Shown here in pieces: positions 6,974-15,208 of a DNA stretch of 64,000 nucleotides. The translations under genes and the position numbers were made by a program. The notes beneath the pieces are model-generated. The model was given only the letters and a program-made list of their open reading frames with translations, was not told the origin of the DNA and searched no databases. Source of the DNA: CAWFXC01 sp963819735 (lineage in GTDB: Bacteria > Actinomycetota > Acidimicrobiia > IMCC26256 > DASPTH01). The DNA is taken from NCBI GenBank assembly GCA_963819735.1, contig CAWFXC010000001.1, positions 2,108,001 to 2,172,000 of the forward strand. The letters run 5' to 3'. Position 1 is the stretch's first letter, and every line of letters begins with the position of its first letter.

Positions 6974-8577
6974 CACAACGGTGGCTGTTGTTCCTGGGGG
7001 TCCTCGCACTCGTCGTCGGCACGTTGCTCGCGGTGCAACCCGCGCGTCCGGCCGTCGCGCGTGTTCGCGCGGTCGATCAGGTCGTGACGATCCACATCCG
7101 CGACAACGCGTTCACGCCCGTCGCCCTCAACATCGCGCCGGGTACCACCGTTCGCTGGATCAACGACGGCCGGAACACCCACAACGTCACCCCCGACTCC
7201 GGTGAGTACGGCAGCGGCAACCTGAAACCGGGGAAGTCCTACGTGCGCACGTTCGCGGCGGCGGGGACGTTCGCGTACTACTGCACGCTGCACGGCACCC
7301 CCACCGCGGGTCAGCACGCGGCCCTCACGGTGGGCGACGCCGCGGCGGCGACGCCGCTCCCGTCGGCCGGTGAGGGTGCGCACCCGGCGCCGAACATCAA
7401 GGCCTCCGGGCGCACGATCCGCGTGCCCTCCGACGCCAAGACCATTCAGGCTGCGGTCAATCGCGCCCGGCCGGGTGATCTCGTGCTCGTCTCCCCGGGC
7501 GTCTACAAGGAGTCCGTGACCGTCGCCACGTCGGGCATCGTCATCCGCGGCGTCGACCGCAACACGACCATCCTCGACGGGCAGTTCAAGCGCCAGAACG
7601 GCGTCTTCGTCGTCGGGGCCAACGGCGTCGCGGTCGAGAACCTCACCGCCCGCAACTACACCGACAATGGGTTCTTCTGGAACGGCGTGCTGGGCTACCG
7701 CGGTTCGTACCTCACCGCGTACCGCAACGGCGACTACGGCATCTACGCGTACGACTCGCAGTACGGGCAGTTCGACCACTCGTACGCGTCGGGGAGCCCG
7801 GATTCCGGGTTCTACATCGGCCAGTGCAACCCGTGCCACGCGGTCATCACCGACGTCGTCGCCGAGTTCAATCAACTCGGCTACTCGGGCACGAACTCCA
7901 GCAACGATCTGTCGCTCGTGAACTCGCGGTGGGACCGCAACCGGACCGGCATCGTCCCCAACAGCCTCGACAGCGAGGAGTTGCCGCCGCAGGGCCACGC
8001 GACCATCGCCGGCAACATCGTCGACCGTAACGGCTACGCGGAGAGCGCGCTCACCGGCACGCCGGTGTTCGACGCCGCGTTCGGCGGTGGCATCGTGATC
8101 ATCGGTGGAGTCGGCGACACGATCACCGCAAACCGCGTGGTCGGGAACACCAAGATCGGCATCGCGATCGCCCCGAACCCGGGCATCCAGCAGAACGTCT
8201 ATCCGTCGACGGGCAACACCGTCACCAAAAACGTCGTCCAGAACTCGGGGTTGGCCGACATCGCCGTCGTGCTACCGACCGCTACCGACGCGAACTGCTT
8301 CTCCGGGAACACGTTCAGCACCAGCGCGCCCGCCAACCTCGAACAGGTGAAACCGTGCGGGGCCGCGGAAGGGGTCGGCGACCTCTCGAACGGCGCGCTC
8401 GACATCGCGAAGTTCCTCGACACCTCGCACAACCCACCCGGTGTGTCGTACCGCAAGACGCCGGTACCGCCGAAGCAACGCAACCTCGCGCGCGCCGCGT
8501 CGGCCAAGGCGCGCCCGGCCGGCGCGCCGACTCCGGTGGATCTCGCCGCGATTCAGGTGCCGGCAGCCGCCCGCTGA
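6970..8577 (+). CDS. Secreted cupredoxin fused to a right-handed beta-helix
   Basis: 535 residues from GTG 6970, overlapping the pepA stop as GTGA. A signal segment (WLLFLGVLALVVGTLLAVQ, ending near residue 30) is followed by a plastocyanin-like domain of about 85 residues: IHIRDNAFTP, then NTHNVTPDSGEYG and YYCTLHGTPTAGQH. The His, Cys and His copper ligands are present; the expected axial Met is replaced by Gln or is missing. From about residue 145 a NosD/pectate-lyase-like parallel beta-helix begins with DAKTIQAAVNRARPGDLVLVSPGVYKE and runs to about 480. A hinge rich in Ala/Pro and a basic tail complete it. Binding or cleaving a surface polysaccharide is an inference. The 3' end overlaps the convergent cpaF gene by 25 nt. 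Confidence 0.8.
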   Translation: MTQRWLLFLGVLALVVGTLLAVQPARPAVARVRAVDQVVTIHIRDNAFTPVALNIAPGTTVRWINDGRNTHNVTPDSGEYGSGNLKPGKSYVRTFAAAGTFAYYCTLHGTPTAGQHAALTVGDAAAATPLPSAGEGAHPAPNIKASGRTIRVPSDAKTIQAAVNRARPGDLVLVSPGVYKESVTVATSGIVIRGVDRNTTILDGQFKRQNGVFVVGANGVAVENLTARNYTDNGFFWNGVLGYRGSYLTAYRNGDYGIYAYDSQYGQFDHSYASGSPDSGFYIGQCNPCHAVITDVVAEFNQLGYSGTNSSNDLSLVNSRWDRNRTGIVPNSLDSEELPPQGHATIAGNIVDRNGYAESALTGTPVFDAAFGGGIVIIGGVGDTITANRVVGNTKIGIAIAPNPGIQQNVYPSTGNTVTKNVVQNSGLADIAVVLPTATDANCFSGNTFSTSAPANLEQVKPCGAAEGVGDLSNGALDIAKFLDTSHNPPGVSYRKTPVPPKQRNLARAASAKARPAGAPTPVDLAAIQVPAAAR

Positions 8578-9977
8578 CGGGGGGCGGGCTTGCGGGCCGG
8601 CTCGGGTTCGCCGAACACGTCGGGTGCCAGGGCGATCCCGCGGTCCTGCAGGTCCTCGGCGAGCTTCGGACGCACGCCGGTGGGGACGAGCGCGCCGGCC
8701 TTGCCGTCGTGCGCTTCGTAGACGAAGACGTCGGACAGGGTGATGATCTCGCCCTCCATGCCTTCGACCGCGCTGACGCGCGTCACCCGCCGCACGCCGT
8801 CGGGCGAGCGGCTGATGTGCACGAGGAGGTTGATCGCCGACGCCACCTGCTCGCGGATGGCGCGGATCGGCAGGTCGAAGCCGGCCATCAGCACCATCGT
8901 CTCCACCCGGGCGAGTGCGTCGCGGGGCGAGTTCGCGTGCAGGGTCGACAGCGAGCCGTCGTGGCCGGTGTTCATCGCCTGGAGCATGTCGAGCGCCTCG
9001 GGCCCCCGCACCTCGCCGACGACGATGCGGTCGGGCCGCATGCGCAGCGCGTTGCGCACCAGCTCCCGGGCGCGGATCTCGCCGCGCCCTTCGATGTTCG
9101 CCGGTCGGCTCTCGAGCCGGACCACGTGACGCTGGTGGAGCCGGAGCTCGGCCGCGTCCTCGATGGTCACGATGCGCTCGTTCTCCGGGATCATCGACGA
9201 CAGCACGTTGAGCAGGGTCGTCTTCCCGCTGCCGGTACCACCGCTGATGAGGATGTTCATGCGACCGACGACGCACGCCGAGAGGAAGCGCGCCACCTCG
9301 TCGTTGAGCGTGCCGAGCGTCACGAGGTCGTCTAGCTGCAGCTCGTGCTGCGCGAACTTCCGGATGGTGAGCTGCGGGCCGTCGATGGCCAACGGCGCGA
9401 TGACTGCGTTCACTCGGGATCCGTCGGGGAGTCGGGCGTCGACCATCGGTGACGCTTCGTCGACCCGGCGGCCGATCGGGGCGACGATCCGGTCGATCAC
9501 GCGCAGGATGTGCTGGTCCGAGAAGAAGTTGGAGTCGGTGAGCTCGATCCGGCCGCGGCGCTCCACGTAGATGCCGTCGAGACCGTTCACCATGATCTCG
9601 GAGACCGACTCGTCGTCGAGGTACCGCTCGATGGGCCCGTATCCGAGGGCCTGGTCGACGATCTCGGACACCAGCTGATCGCGCTCGGCGGTGTTCAGCG
9701 GGATCTTCTCTTCCTTGATCACCCCGCCCAACTCTTCGACGACGAGGCTGTCGAGTTGCGCCGCCGTCATCGACGGGTCGAACAGTGCCGGACCCATGCG
9801 CTCGAGCAGGGCCTCTTGCGCGCGCTTCTTGAGTCGGGTGATCGGGTCGTCGACCGCGGCGTGCTTGGCGTCGGCGGCGTCGGCGTTGGCGTGCGCCCGG
9901 CTCGACACGGTGCCGAACGTCGATGCCGCTTCGGGCTCGTCGACCTTGCTCTGCTTGATGCGCTCGCTGAGTTTCAT
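8553..9977 (-). CDS. cpaF: Tad/Flp pilus assembly ATPase CpaF (TadA)
   Basis: 474 residues, type II/IV secretion-system ATPase. The N-terminal domain (LGYGPIERYLDDESVSEIMVN, ERRGRIELTD, RIVAPIGRRVDEASPMVDAR) is followed by Walker A ISGGTGSGKTTLLNVL, the Asp box TIEDAAEL, Walker B DRIVVGEVRGPEALDML and the His box MNTGHDGSLSTLHANSP. It powers Flp-type pilus assembly or a related secretion apparatus at the cytosolic membrane face. Start is ATG 9977; a longer open frame upstream is a shadow of tadZ. tadZ lies 4 nt upstream. No tadB/tadC, prepilin or secretin gene lies beside the pair in this window. Confidence 0.93.
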   Translation of the reverse strand: MKLSERIKQSKVDEPEAASTFGTVSSRAHANADAADAKHAAVDDPITRLKKRAQEALLERMGPALFDPSMTAAQLDSLVVEELGGVIKEEKIPLNTAERDQLVSEIVDQALGYGPIERYLDDESVSEIMVNGLDGIYVERRGRIELTDSNFFSDQHILRVIDRIVAPIGRRVDEASPMVDARLPDGSRVNAVIAPLAIDGPQLTIRKFAQHELQLDDLVTLGTLNDEVARFLSACVVGRMNILISGGTGSGKTTLLNVLSSMIPENERIVTIEDAAELRLHQRHVVRLESRPANIEGRGEIRARELVRNALRMRPDRIVVGEVRGPEALDMLQAMNTGHDGSLSTLHANSPRDALARVETMVLMAGFDLPIRAIREQVASAINLLVHISRSPDGVRRVTRVSAVEGMEGEIITLSDVFVYEAHDGKAGALVPTGVRPKLAEDLQDRGIALAPDVFGEPEPARKPAPRQRAAAGT

Positions 9978-9981
9978 GCTG

Positions 9982-11187
9982 CTACTTCCGTCGGAACAGG
10001 CCCGCAGGCTTGGCGTTCGAGTTCGCCGGCGCGCCCTGTGGCACCAGCCGGCTGACCAACTGCAACATCGCGAGGGACACCGTCGATCGCGGATCGGACG
10101 CGATGACCGGCTCACCCTGGTTGAGCGACAGCGGAACCGAGCGGGAGCTCGGGATCGCCACGTCGACGTTGATGCCGACGGTCTGCTCGATCGCCGGGAT
10201 CGTGAGCCCGGTGCGGGCGTCGGCGCGGTTGAGCACGAAGTGCCAGTTCTGTTGGGGCTTGCCGATCACCCGGAGGGCCTCGATCTCCTTGACCGTGGCC
10301 CGGATGCTCGGGACGTCGGTGGCCGAGATGAGGACCAGGTCGGTCGCGTACTCGAGCCCGGTGAGGGTGTTCTCGTCGAGCCCGGACGCGGTGTCGATCA
10401 CGACGTACTTGAACGACTGGATGAGCAGCTCGAGCACCCGCTCGACCTGTGCGACCGTGAGCTCGTCGGCTTCGGCCGGCGTCGCCGGCGCGCAGAGCAC
10501 GAACAGCTCCTGCGGGTGCGCGGTGAGGTGGGCCTTGAGGCTGGTGGCGTCGAGCGTGTCGATGGACCGCACCGCGTCGGCGAAGCTGACTTCGGGTCGG
10601 AGACCGAGCGCGCTGGCGACGTCGCCGAACTGCAGGTCGAGGTCGATGATCACGACTTCGCCCGGTGCGACCTGGGCGAGCCCGAGGGCGAGGTTGCTGG
10701 ACACGGTGGTCTTGCCCGCGCCGCCCTTGGGGCAGAGCGACATGATCACTCGGCTGCCGTCGCCGGCCGCGTCGACATCCTCACCCGGGTCGAACAGTCC
10801 GCGGCGGTGGGTGGCGGTCTCGAAGGCCCGCTCGATCACCGCACGCAGGTCGGTCGGCGCGAGATCGGGGGCGATCACGTCGCGGGCGCCGGCGCGCAGG
10901 GCGGACCGGAGCAGATCGTTGGACGGCTTGGCCACGATCACCACGCTGATGTCGGGACGATCGTGGTCGAACGCCCGGGCCAGCTCGAGCGCGCAGTCGG
11001 TGGGCATGTCGGGTCCGAGTGCCACCACTTCGACGCCGCTGCCCGAGAGTTCGCGTACCGCGTCCTTCGGGTCGCTCAACATCGATTCGCGCCAGTAGCG
11101 CAACGGGCCCGTGAGCTCGCCTTCGAACGCGTCCCGGACGCGTCCCTCGAACTCGGTGTCGGCGGTCGCGAGTACCAACCGGCTCAT
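9982..11187 (-). CDS. tadZ: Tad pilus localisation ATPase TadZ/CpaE
   Basis: 401 residues. An atypical receiver-like domain occupies about 1-125 (VVALGPDMPTDCALELA, SVVIVAKPSNDLLRSALRAGARDVI). A ParA/MinD-type ATPase follows: deviant Walker A LCPKGGAGKTTVSSNLA, VVIIDLDLQFGDV, and VVIDTASGLDENTL. This two-domain layout is that of CpaE/TadZ, which places the pilus machine at the cell pole. ATG 11187 is preceded by GGAGGAGCAGGC, a strong ribosome site. The C-terminus LFRRK ends 4 nt before the cpaF start, so the pair is an operon. Confidence 0.9.
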   Translation of the reverse strand: MSRLVLATADTEFEGRVRDAFEGELTGPLRYWRESMLSDPKDAVRELSGSGVEVVALGPDMPTDCALELARAFDHDRPDISVVIVAKPSNDLLRSALRAGARDVIAPDLAPTDLRAVIERAFETATHRRGLFDPGEDVDAAGDGSRVIMSLCPKGGAGKTTVSSNLALGLAQVAPGEVVIIDLDLQFGDVASALGLRPEVSFADAVRSIDTLDATSLKAHLTAHPQELFVLCAPATPAEADELTVAQVERVLELLIQSFKYVVIDTASGLDENTLTGLEYATDLVLISATDVPSIRATVKEIEALRVIGKPQQNWHFVLNRADARTGLTIPAIEQTVGINVDVAIPSSRSVPLSLNQGEPVIASDPRSTVSLAMLQLVSRLVPQGAPANSNAKPAGLFRRK

Positions 11188-11221
11188 GCCTGCTCCTCCG
11201 CGGTCGAAACTGCCCAGCGGG

Positions 11222-11238
11222 CCGAATCCTCTATTCGG
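11222..11238. other. Small inverted repeat upstream of tadZ
   Basis: CCGAAT-CCTCT-ATTCGG, a 6-bp perfect stem with a 5-nt loop, lies 35 nt before the tadZ start in an otherwise featureless 113-nt gap. It could be an operator or leader hairpin. Confidence 0.35.
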
Positions 11239-11300
11239 AGATTCGACCGCCGACCGACCCGGCTTGAGCGGCAACTCGGCTGGCGGAGATGAGGGGCAGG

Positions 11301-12488
11301 TCAGTGCCCGGCGGACACCGTCCCGTCGGCGAGGACGGCGTGCGGGAGACAGTGCTCGTCGTACTCGGCGATCACGATCGGGGCGGCGTCGGCGCCACAG
11401 GCCGGGCACTGCGGGTCGCGGCGCACCTTGAACGCCCGGAACGACTGCTCCAGCGCGTCGTAGGCCAGGAGGCGGCCGACCAGGGGGTCGCCGAGGTCGA
11501 GCAGGAGCTTGATCGCCTCGAGCGCCTGGATCGAGCCGACGATGCCGGGCAGCACGCCCAGCACCCCGGCCTCGGCGCAGCTCGGCGCCAGCTCGGGCGG
11601 CGGCGGCTCCGGCAGCAGGCAGCGGTAACAGGGGCCCTCGTAGGGCTTGAACACCGAGACCTGGCCCTCGAACCGGAAGATCGATCCGTGCACCACCGGG
11701 ATTCGCTTGAGCAACGACGCGTCGTTCAGGAGGTACCGGGTGGGGAAGTTGTCGGTGCCGTCGACGATCACGTCGTAGCCGTCGATGATGTCGAGCACGT
11801 TGTCGGCGCCGAGGCGGACGTCGTAGGTGACGACGTCGACGTCGGGGTTGAGCGCGGTGAGCGTCTTCTTCGCCGAGTCGACCTTGCGCTCGCCGATGCG
11901 GTCCATGTTGTGCAGGATCTGGCGTTGCAGGTTGGAGGCGTCGACGACGTCCATGTCGACGATCCCGAGCGTGCCGACGCCCGCGGCGGCGAGGTAGAGC
12001 GCGGCGGGTGAGCCGAGACCGCCCGCACCCAGCAACAGGACGCGGCTCTCGAGCAGCTTCTGCTGCCCGGCTTCGCCGACCTCGGGGAGCAGGATGTGGC
12101 GGCCGTAGCGGTCGCGCTGCTCCGGGGTGAGGACCTGCGGCGTGATCCAGGGCCGACCCTCGTTCTTCCAGCGCCCGAAGCCACCGGCCATCGAGACGAC
12201 GTCGGTGAACCCGAGCTGCTGGAGGGTCTCGGCCGCGAACGCCGAGCGGACCCCGCCCGCGCAGTACACGACGACGGGCTGGTCGCGGTCGACGAGCTTG
12301 CTCTCCACCTGGCTCTCGAGGTGACCGCGGGGGATGAACACCGAACCGGGAATGGTGCCCTGGTCGTGCTCGTCCTGCTCTCGCACGTCGAGGAACGTGG
12401 CGTTCCCCAGCCGCGACTCGGCGTCTTCGGGTTGGACCTCGCGGATGTGCTGCTTCGTCTCCTGGAGCAGCTCGCGGAAGCTCGGCAT
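11301..12488 (-). CDS. moeZ: Rhodanese-MoeB/ThiF sulfur-carrier adenylyltransferase (MoeZ-like)
   Basis: 395 residues. An N-terminal rhodanese domain (about 1-115) has the active-site loop VVYCAGGVRS and ends GGFGRWKNEG. It is followed by an E1-like domain: RYGRHILLPEVGEAGQQKL, ATP-binding LLGAGGLGSPAALYLAAAG, DMDVVDASNLQRQ and VDGTDNFPTRYLLND. Zinc ligands are CYRC and CPAC. Such proteins adenylate and sulfurate the C-terminus of MoaD/ThiS/CysO-type carrier proteins for molybdopterin, thiamine or cysteine synthesis. In mycobacterial MoeZ the rhodanese is at the C-terminus; here the order is reversed. ATG 12488 has GAGGAG upstream and a -10 box TAGCAT at 12520-12515. Confidence 0.9.
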   Translation of the reverse strand: MPSFRELLQETKQHIREVQPEDAESRLGNATFLDVREQDEHDQGTIPGSVFIPRGHLESQVESKLVDRDQPVVVYCAGGVRSAFAAETLQQLGFTDVVSMAGGFGRWKNEGRPWITPQVLTPEQRDRYGRHILLPEVGEAGQQKLLESRVLLLGAGGLGSPAALYLAAAGVGTLGIVDMDVVDASNLQRQILHNMDRIGERKVDSAKKTLTALNPDVDVVTYDVRLGADNVLDIIDGYDVIVDGTDNFPTRYLLNDASLLKRIPVVHGSIFRFEGQVSVFKPYEGPCYRCLLPEPPPPELAPSCAEAGVLGVLPGIVGSIQALEAIKLLLDLGDPLVGRLLAYDALEQSFRAFKVRRDPQCPACGADAAPIVIAEYDEHCLPHAVLADGTVSAGH

Positions 12489-12514
12489 CGGTGTTCTCCT
12501 CGTCTGGTCGTTAA

Positions 12515-12520
12515 ATGCTA
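12515..12520 (-). promoter_or_regulatory. -10 box upstream of moeZ
   Basis: TAGCAT on the minus strand followed by an AT-rich TTAACG. It predicts a leader of about 20 nt with a GAGGAG ribosome site before ATG 12488. Confidence 0.45.
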
Positions 12521-12593
12521 CCGCGATGGTCGGGTATTCCCCAAGGCCCCGGAGTCGGACCCGGCCGGGCCGGACGCGGTCGAGCCGCGCTCG

Positions 12594-13343
12594 CTACACC
12601 AGGTCGACCAGCGCCGGGAGCACCTCGCCCAGTCGCTCGCGCACGACGAACTCGGCGTGGTCGTCGTACGGCGTGGGCTCCGCGTTGAGGATCGCCAGCA
12701 CCGCTCCCGAACGCAGCGCGATCTCCGGGAGTGCGGCCGCCGGGTACACGCCGAGCGACGTGCCGATGGCGAGGAACACGTCGGCGCCCGCGGCCGCCAG
12801 TTGCGCGCGCTGGAGGTCGGCCGGAACCAGGTTCTCGCCGAAGGAGATGGTGGCCGACTTGAGGATGCCGCCGCAGAGGAGACACTCGGGGTCGTCCTCG
12901 CCGGCGCGGACGCGCGCCAGGGTCTCGTGCATCGGGCCGCGCCAGCCGCAGTCGAGGCACTTTGCCTCGTGGATGGTGCCGTGGATCTCGATGACGCGTT
13001 GCGGCGACGAACCCGCCGCTTGATGGAGCCCGTCGACGTTCTGCGTGACGAGCGTGTCCAGATCGGCGCGCCGCTCGAGGTCGGCGAGCGCGACGTGACC
13101 GGCGTTCGGCGCACCGCCGAACACCTCGCCGTTGGCGCGGTTGGTCCACACCCGTCGTCGGTGTTCGGCGTCGGTCACGTAGTGCTGCAGCGTCGCGCGC
13201 TTCTCCGCCGACGGGTCCTTCGTCCAGAGACCCTGCGGCCCCCGGAAGTCGGGGATCCCCGATTCGGTCGAGATACCCGCCCCGGTCAGCACGACGATCC
13301 GCGCGTCGCGCAGGCGGTTCGCGAGGAGGTCGAGATCGGACAC
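12594..13343 (-). CDS. NAD-dependent protein deacylase, Sir2 family
   Basis: 249 residues, normal for a bacterial sirtuin. NAD-binding GAGISTESGIPDFRGPQGLW is at the N-terminus. TQNVDGLHQAAG carries the Gln-Asn-Val-Asp motif and EIHGTIHE the catalytic His. Zinc is bound by CLDCGW and a second pair in CLLCGGI. ATISFGENL and IGTSLGVYPAAAL complete the Rossmann fold. It removes acyl groups from lysines using NAD; class cannot be decided from the sequence. GTG 13343 is six bases after a TAAGTT -10 box, so translation is probably leaderless. Confidence 0.92.
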   Translation of the reverse strand: MSDLDLLANRLRDARIVVLTGAGISTESGIPDFRGPQGLWTKDPSAEKRATLQHYVTDAEHRRRVWTNRANGEVFGGAPNAGHVALADLERRADLDTLVTQNVDGLHQAAGSSPQRVIEIHGTIHEAKCLDCGWRGPMHETLARVRAGEDDPECLLCGGILKSATISFGENLVPADLQRAQLAAAGADVFLAIGTSLGVYPAAALPEIALRSGAVLAILNAEPTPYDDHAEFVVRERLGEVLPALVDLV

Positions 13344-13349
13344 GCCCGC

Positions 13350-13355
13350 AACTTA
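13350..13355 (-). promoter_or_regulatory. -10 box for leaderless sirtuin gene
   Basis: TAAGTT on the minus strand, six bases before GTG 13343. Confidence 0.5.
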
Positions 13356-13425
13356 CGCGGTGATCCGCAACCGGCGCCGGGTGCGAAGAGGACGCAGTTC
13401 TGCAGGTGCTTCGAGGGGAGAAGTC

Positions 13426-14417
13426 ATGCGCAAGATCGCGGCGGTGCTCGCCATCGTCACCGGGCTGGGTCTGATCGGGTTCACGTTCGCCGAGCATCTG
13501 TTCTCGCGCTCGGACGACGCGCAGACCATCGCCGATCACTACCGGGGGTTGATGTCGGCCGACGGGCTGCACGACCTCAGCCGCGGATTTGCGGCGGTGC
13601 AGGCCGCCGGCAGCGAGCTCGGTACGAAGGCCCTGCCTGCGCTGCAGCAGTCGCTCGGTATGAACGACGCGCAGTTCGCGGCCTACGTGGCGAGCGAGAT
13701 GCCGAACGTCGCGTAGTTCAACGAGCAGGTGCCGGCGATCGTGAAGTTGGTCGGCCCGGTGATCGCCAAGATGCAGGCCGAACGGGCCGACTACGCGCGA
13801 GCCGATCAGATCCCGACCGGATTCCTACCTCTCTCCAGCGCGCCCTGGCTGTTCGTCGGCATCGGTGCGCTCCTCGTGGCGGTGGGGGTGTTCGCGTTGG
13901 TGCGGGCCGACACGTTGTCGAGCGTCGCGCTCACGCTGGTGGGTCTCGGCGTCTTCCTCGCGCCGCTGGTGATCGGGATTCCCGGCAAGGTCGACGCCTC
14001 GGTGCGCGTCACCGACATCGGCCGCGTCGGGCTCGCGCCCGCTACCGCGGCCAAGGCCGTGGGTGCGACCAAGTTGTTCGACGGCATGGTGAGCGACGTG
14101 CGCACGAAGCTCGAGCCGGCGCTCGCCGCGCAGCAGGGCAGGGCCCGGCCCAGCGTGAGGTGGCGTTCGCGACCAGCTTCCCGACGCTGGCGAACTTCGC
14201 CACGACGTGGCAGCAGAGCACGTCGGCCAAGTCGCACGCGCTGAGCGACAGCCAGGTTGCGCTCGGGCCGACGTTCGCCAACGCCGACCGCATCCCGCTG
14301 CAGCCGATCCCGTGGATGTTCATCGTCCCCGGATTCCTCATTGCGGTGTGTGCCGGGGCTTCGCTGGTGCCGGCGGTGGTGCCGATGAAGTCGGCCGACG
14401 CGCCGATCACCGTCTGA
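13426..14417 (+). pseudogene. Membrane protein gene broken by a stop and a frameshift as read
   Basis: Starts MRKIAAVLAIVTGLGLIGFTF (signal anchor) at ATG 13426, with GGGGAG seven bases upstream. An in-frame TAG at 13714-13716 interrupts VASEMPNVA*FNEQVP, and the same frame continues for about 140 codons. A second transmembrane segment (LFVGIGALLVAVGVFALV) and a third (SSVALTLVGLGVFLAPLVIGI) follow. Near 14137-14143 the frame shifts by one missing base; the rest (EVAFATSFPTLANF ... IPWMFIVPGFLIAVCAGASLV) ends at 14417. Rejoined, it would be about 330 residues with four membrane segments and two extracytoplasmic helical regions. I do not recognise the family. Continued coding character after both lesions suggests a recent pseudogene or base-call errors. 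Confidence 0.65.
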
Positions 14418-14428
14418 CGCGAACGCGG

Positions 14429-14459
14429 GCGGCGCGTCCCGGAGTTCGGGACGCGCCGC
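14429..14459. terminator. Strong hairpin between convergent genes
   Basis: A perfect 13-bp GC-rich stem (GCGGCGCGTCCCG / CGGGACGCGCCGC) with loop GAGTT lies 12 nt past the stop of the plus-strand gene and 28 nt past the end of the minus-strand gene. There is no T-tract, as is common in high-GC actinobacteria. It probably ends transcription from both sides. Confidence 0.65.
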
Positions 14460-14460
14460 T

Positions 14461-14502
14461 CGGCTCAGCTCGCCAGTTCGCGCGGCTCAGCTCGCCAGTT
14501 CG
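14461..14502. repeat. 22-bp tandem duplication at a gene's 3' end
   Basis: The 20-mer CGGCTCAGCTCGCCAGTTCG occurs at 14461-14480 and 14483-14502. The second copy holds the stop codon of the minus-strand gene ending at 14487. Confidence 0.75.
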
Positions 14503-15092
14503 TTTGCGTGCTCGAGCGCGTCGAGGTGACGTTGGTACGCCCACTGCGCGCTCTCGCGGCACAACGCGGGATGAAAGCCGGTGGAGTGCAGGACCCGTTC
14601 GACGTGGTCGGGGTCGTCGCCCTGTTCGAGGAGCGTGAACGCGATCCGGCGTGATCGCCGCCGGGCCGCCGCGAGCGGGGGTTCGGCCAATTGCGCCTCG
14701 GCCCACTCGGCGTGCGCGACCTGCAACTCGCCGGGGAGCCGCCGCAGATGGCGCGTGTTCACCGGCGGCACGTTGCGACGGACCGCGACGGTGTCGGAGA
14801 GCGGGTCTTCGCACGCGAGGTCGAACTGGGCGAGCCGGGCGAGGGTGCGGATGATCGGAGAGCTGTTGCCGTCGCGCTGGCCGAGGCCGAGGGCGTGCGA
14901 CATGTCGCTGACCGTGAGCTCCACCCCCGCCGGGCTGCGGTCGAAGCGGTCGGCGAGATGACGCATCAAGAGGATCGCGGTGGGGCCGAGGGTCGGGAGC
15001 CAGAACGTCTCGACGTAGCGCGAGCGGGGATCGTGCCCCAGGGTGTCGATCACGGGATCGGCCCAGGGCTTGATGGTGAGCGTGGTGGGCAT
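14487..15092 (-). CDS. Conserved-looking cytosolic protein, possible winged helix
   Basis: 201 residues from ATG 15092, preceded by GGAGG at good spacing. No family is recognised. The N-terminal 110 residues (YVETFWLPTLGPTAILLMRHLADRF, SDMSHALGLGQRDGNSSPIIRTLARLAQFDLA) have helix-turn-helix-like spacing with a following VRRNVPPV wing-like strand. The C-terminal half is helical and Arg-rich (AAARRRSRRIAFTLLEQG) and ends in short helices. No signal or membrane segment is seen. It has its own near-consensus promoter about 90 nt upstream, inside the end of the preceding EAL gene. This suggests strong independent transcription. A DNA-binding role is an inference. Confidence 0.7.
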   Translation of the reverse strand: MPTTLTIKPWADPVIDTLGHDPRSRYVETFWLPTLGPTAILLMRHLADRFDRSPAGVELTVSDMSHALGLGQRDGNSSPIIRTLARLAQFDLACEDPLSDTVAVRRNVPPVNTRHLRRLPGELQVAHAEWAEAQLAEPPLAAARRRSRRIAFTLLEQGDDPDHVERVLHSTGFHPALCRESAQWAYQRHLDALEHANELAS

Positions 15093-15179
15093 GGCACTCC
15101 TCCGCGGAAGCGAGGTGGCGTGAGCGGGGAAGTGCGGGATCACGGACGGATCCCGTCGGATCACCAGTGAATGCGACAG

Positions 15180-15208
15180 AATGTATAGAAATGCGAGAAA
15201 GCTGTCAA
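15180..15208 (-). promoter_or_regulatory. Near-consensus housekeeping promoter
   Basis: On the minus strand TTGACA (15208-15203), a 17-nt spacer, then TACATT (15185-15180). This is a perfect -35, optimal spacing and a 4/6 -10. It lies in an unusually AT-rich patch and drives the gene starting at 15092 with a leader of about 80 nt. Confidence 0.75.

Noticed and set aside
4685..7009. 774-codon minus-strand open frame opposite pepA
   Set aside because: Arg/Gly/Leu-rich shadow of the adenosyltransferase and pepA; no motif, no ribosome site.
12096..13425. Very long plus-strand open frame leading into the broken membrane-protein gene
   Set aside because: It is antisense to the sirtuin and MoeZ genes and Arg-rich. 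Only its last part, after about 14143, joins the membrane protein.
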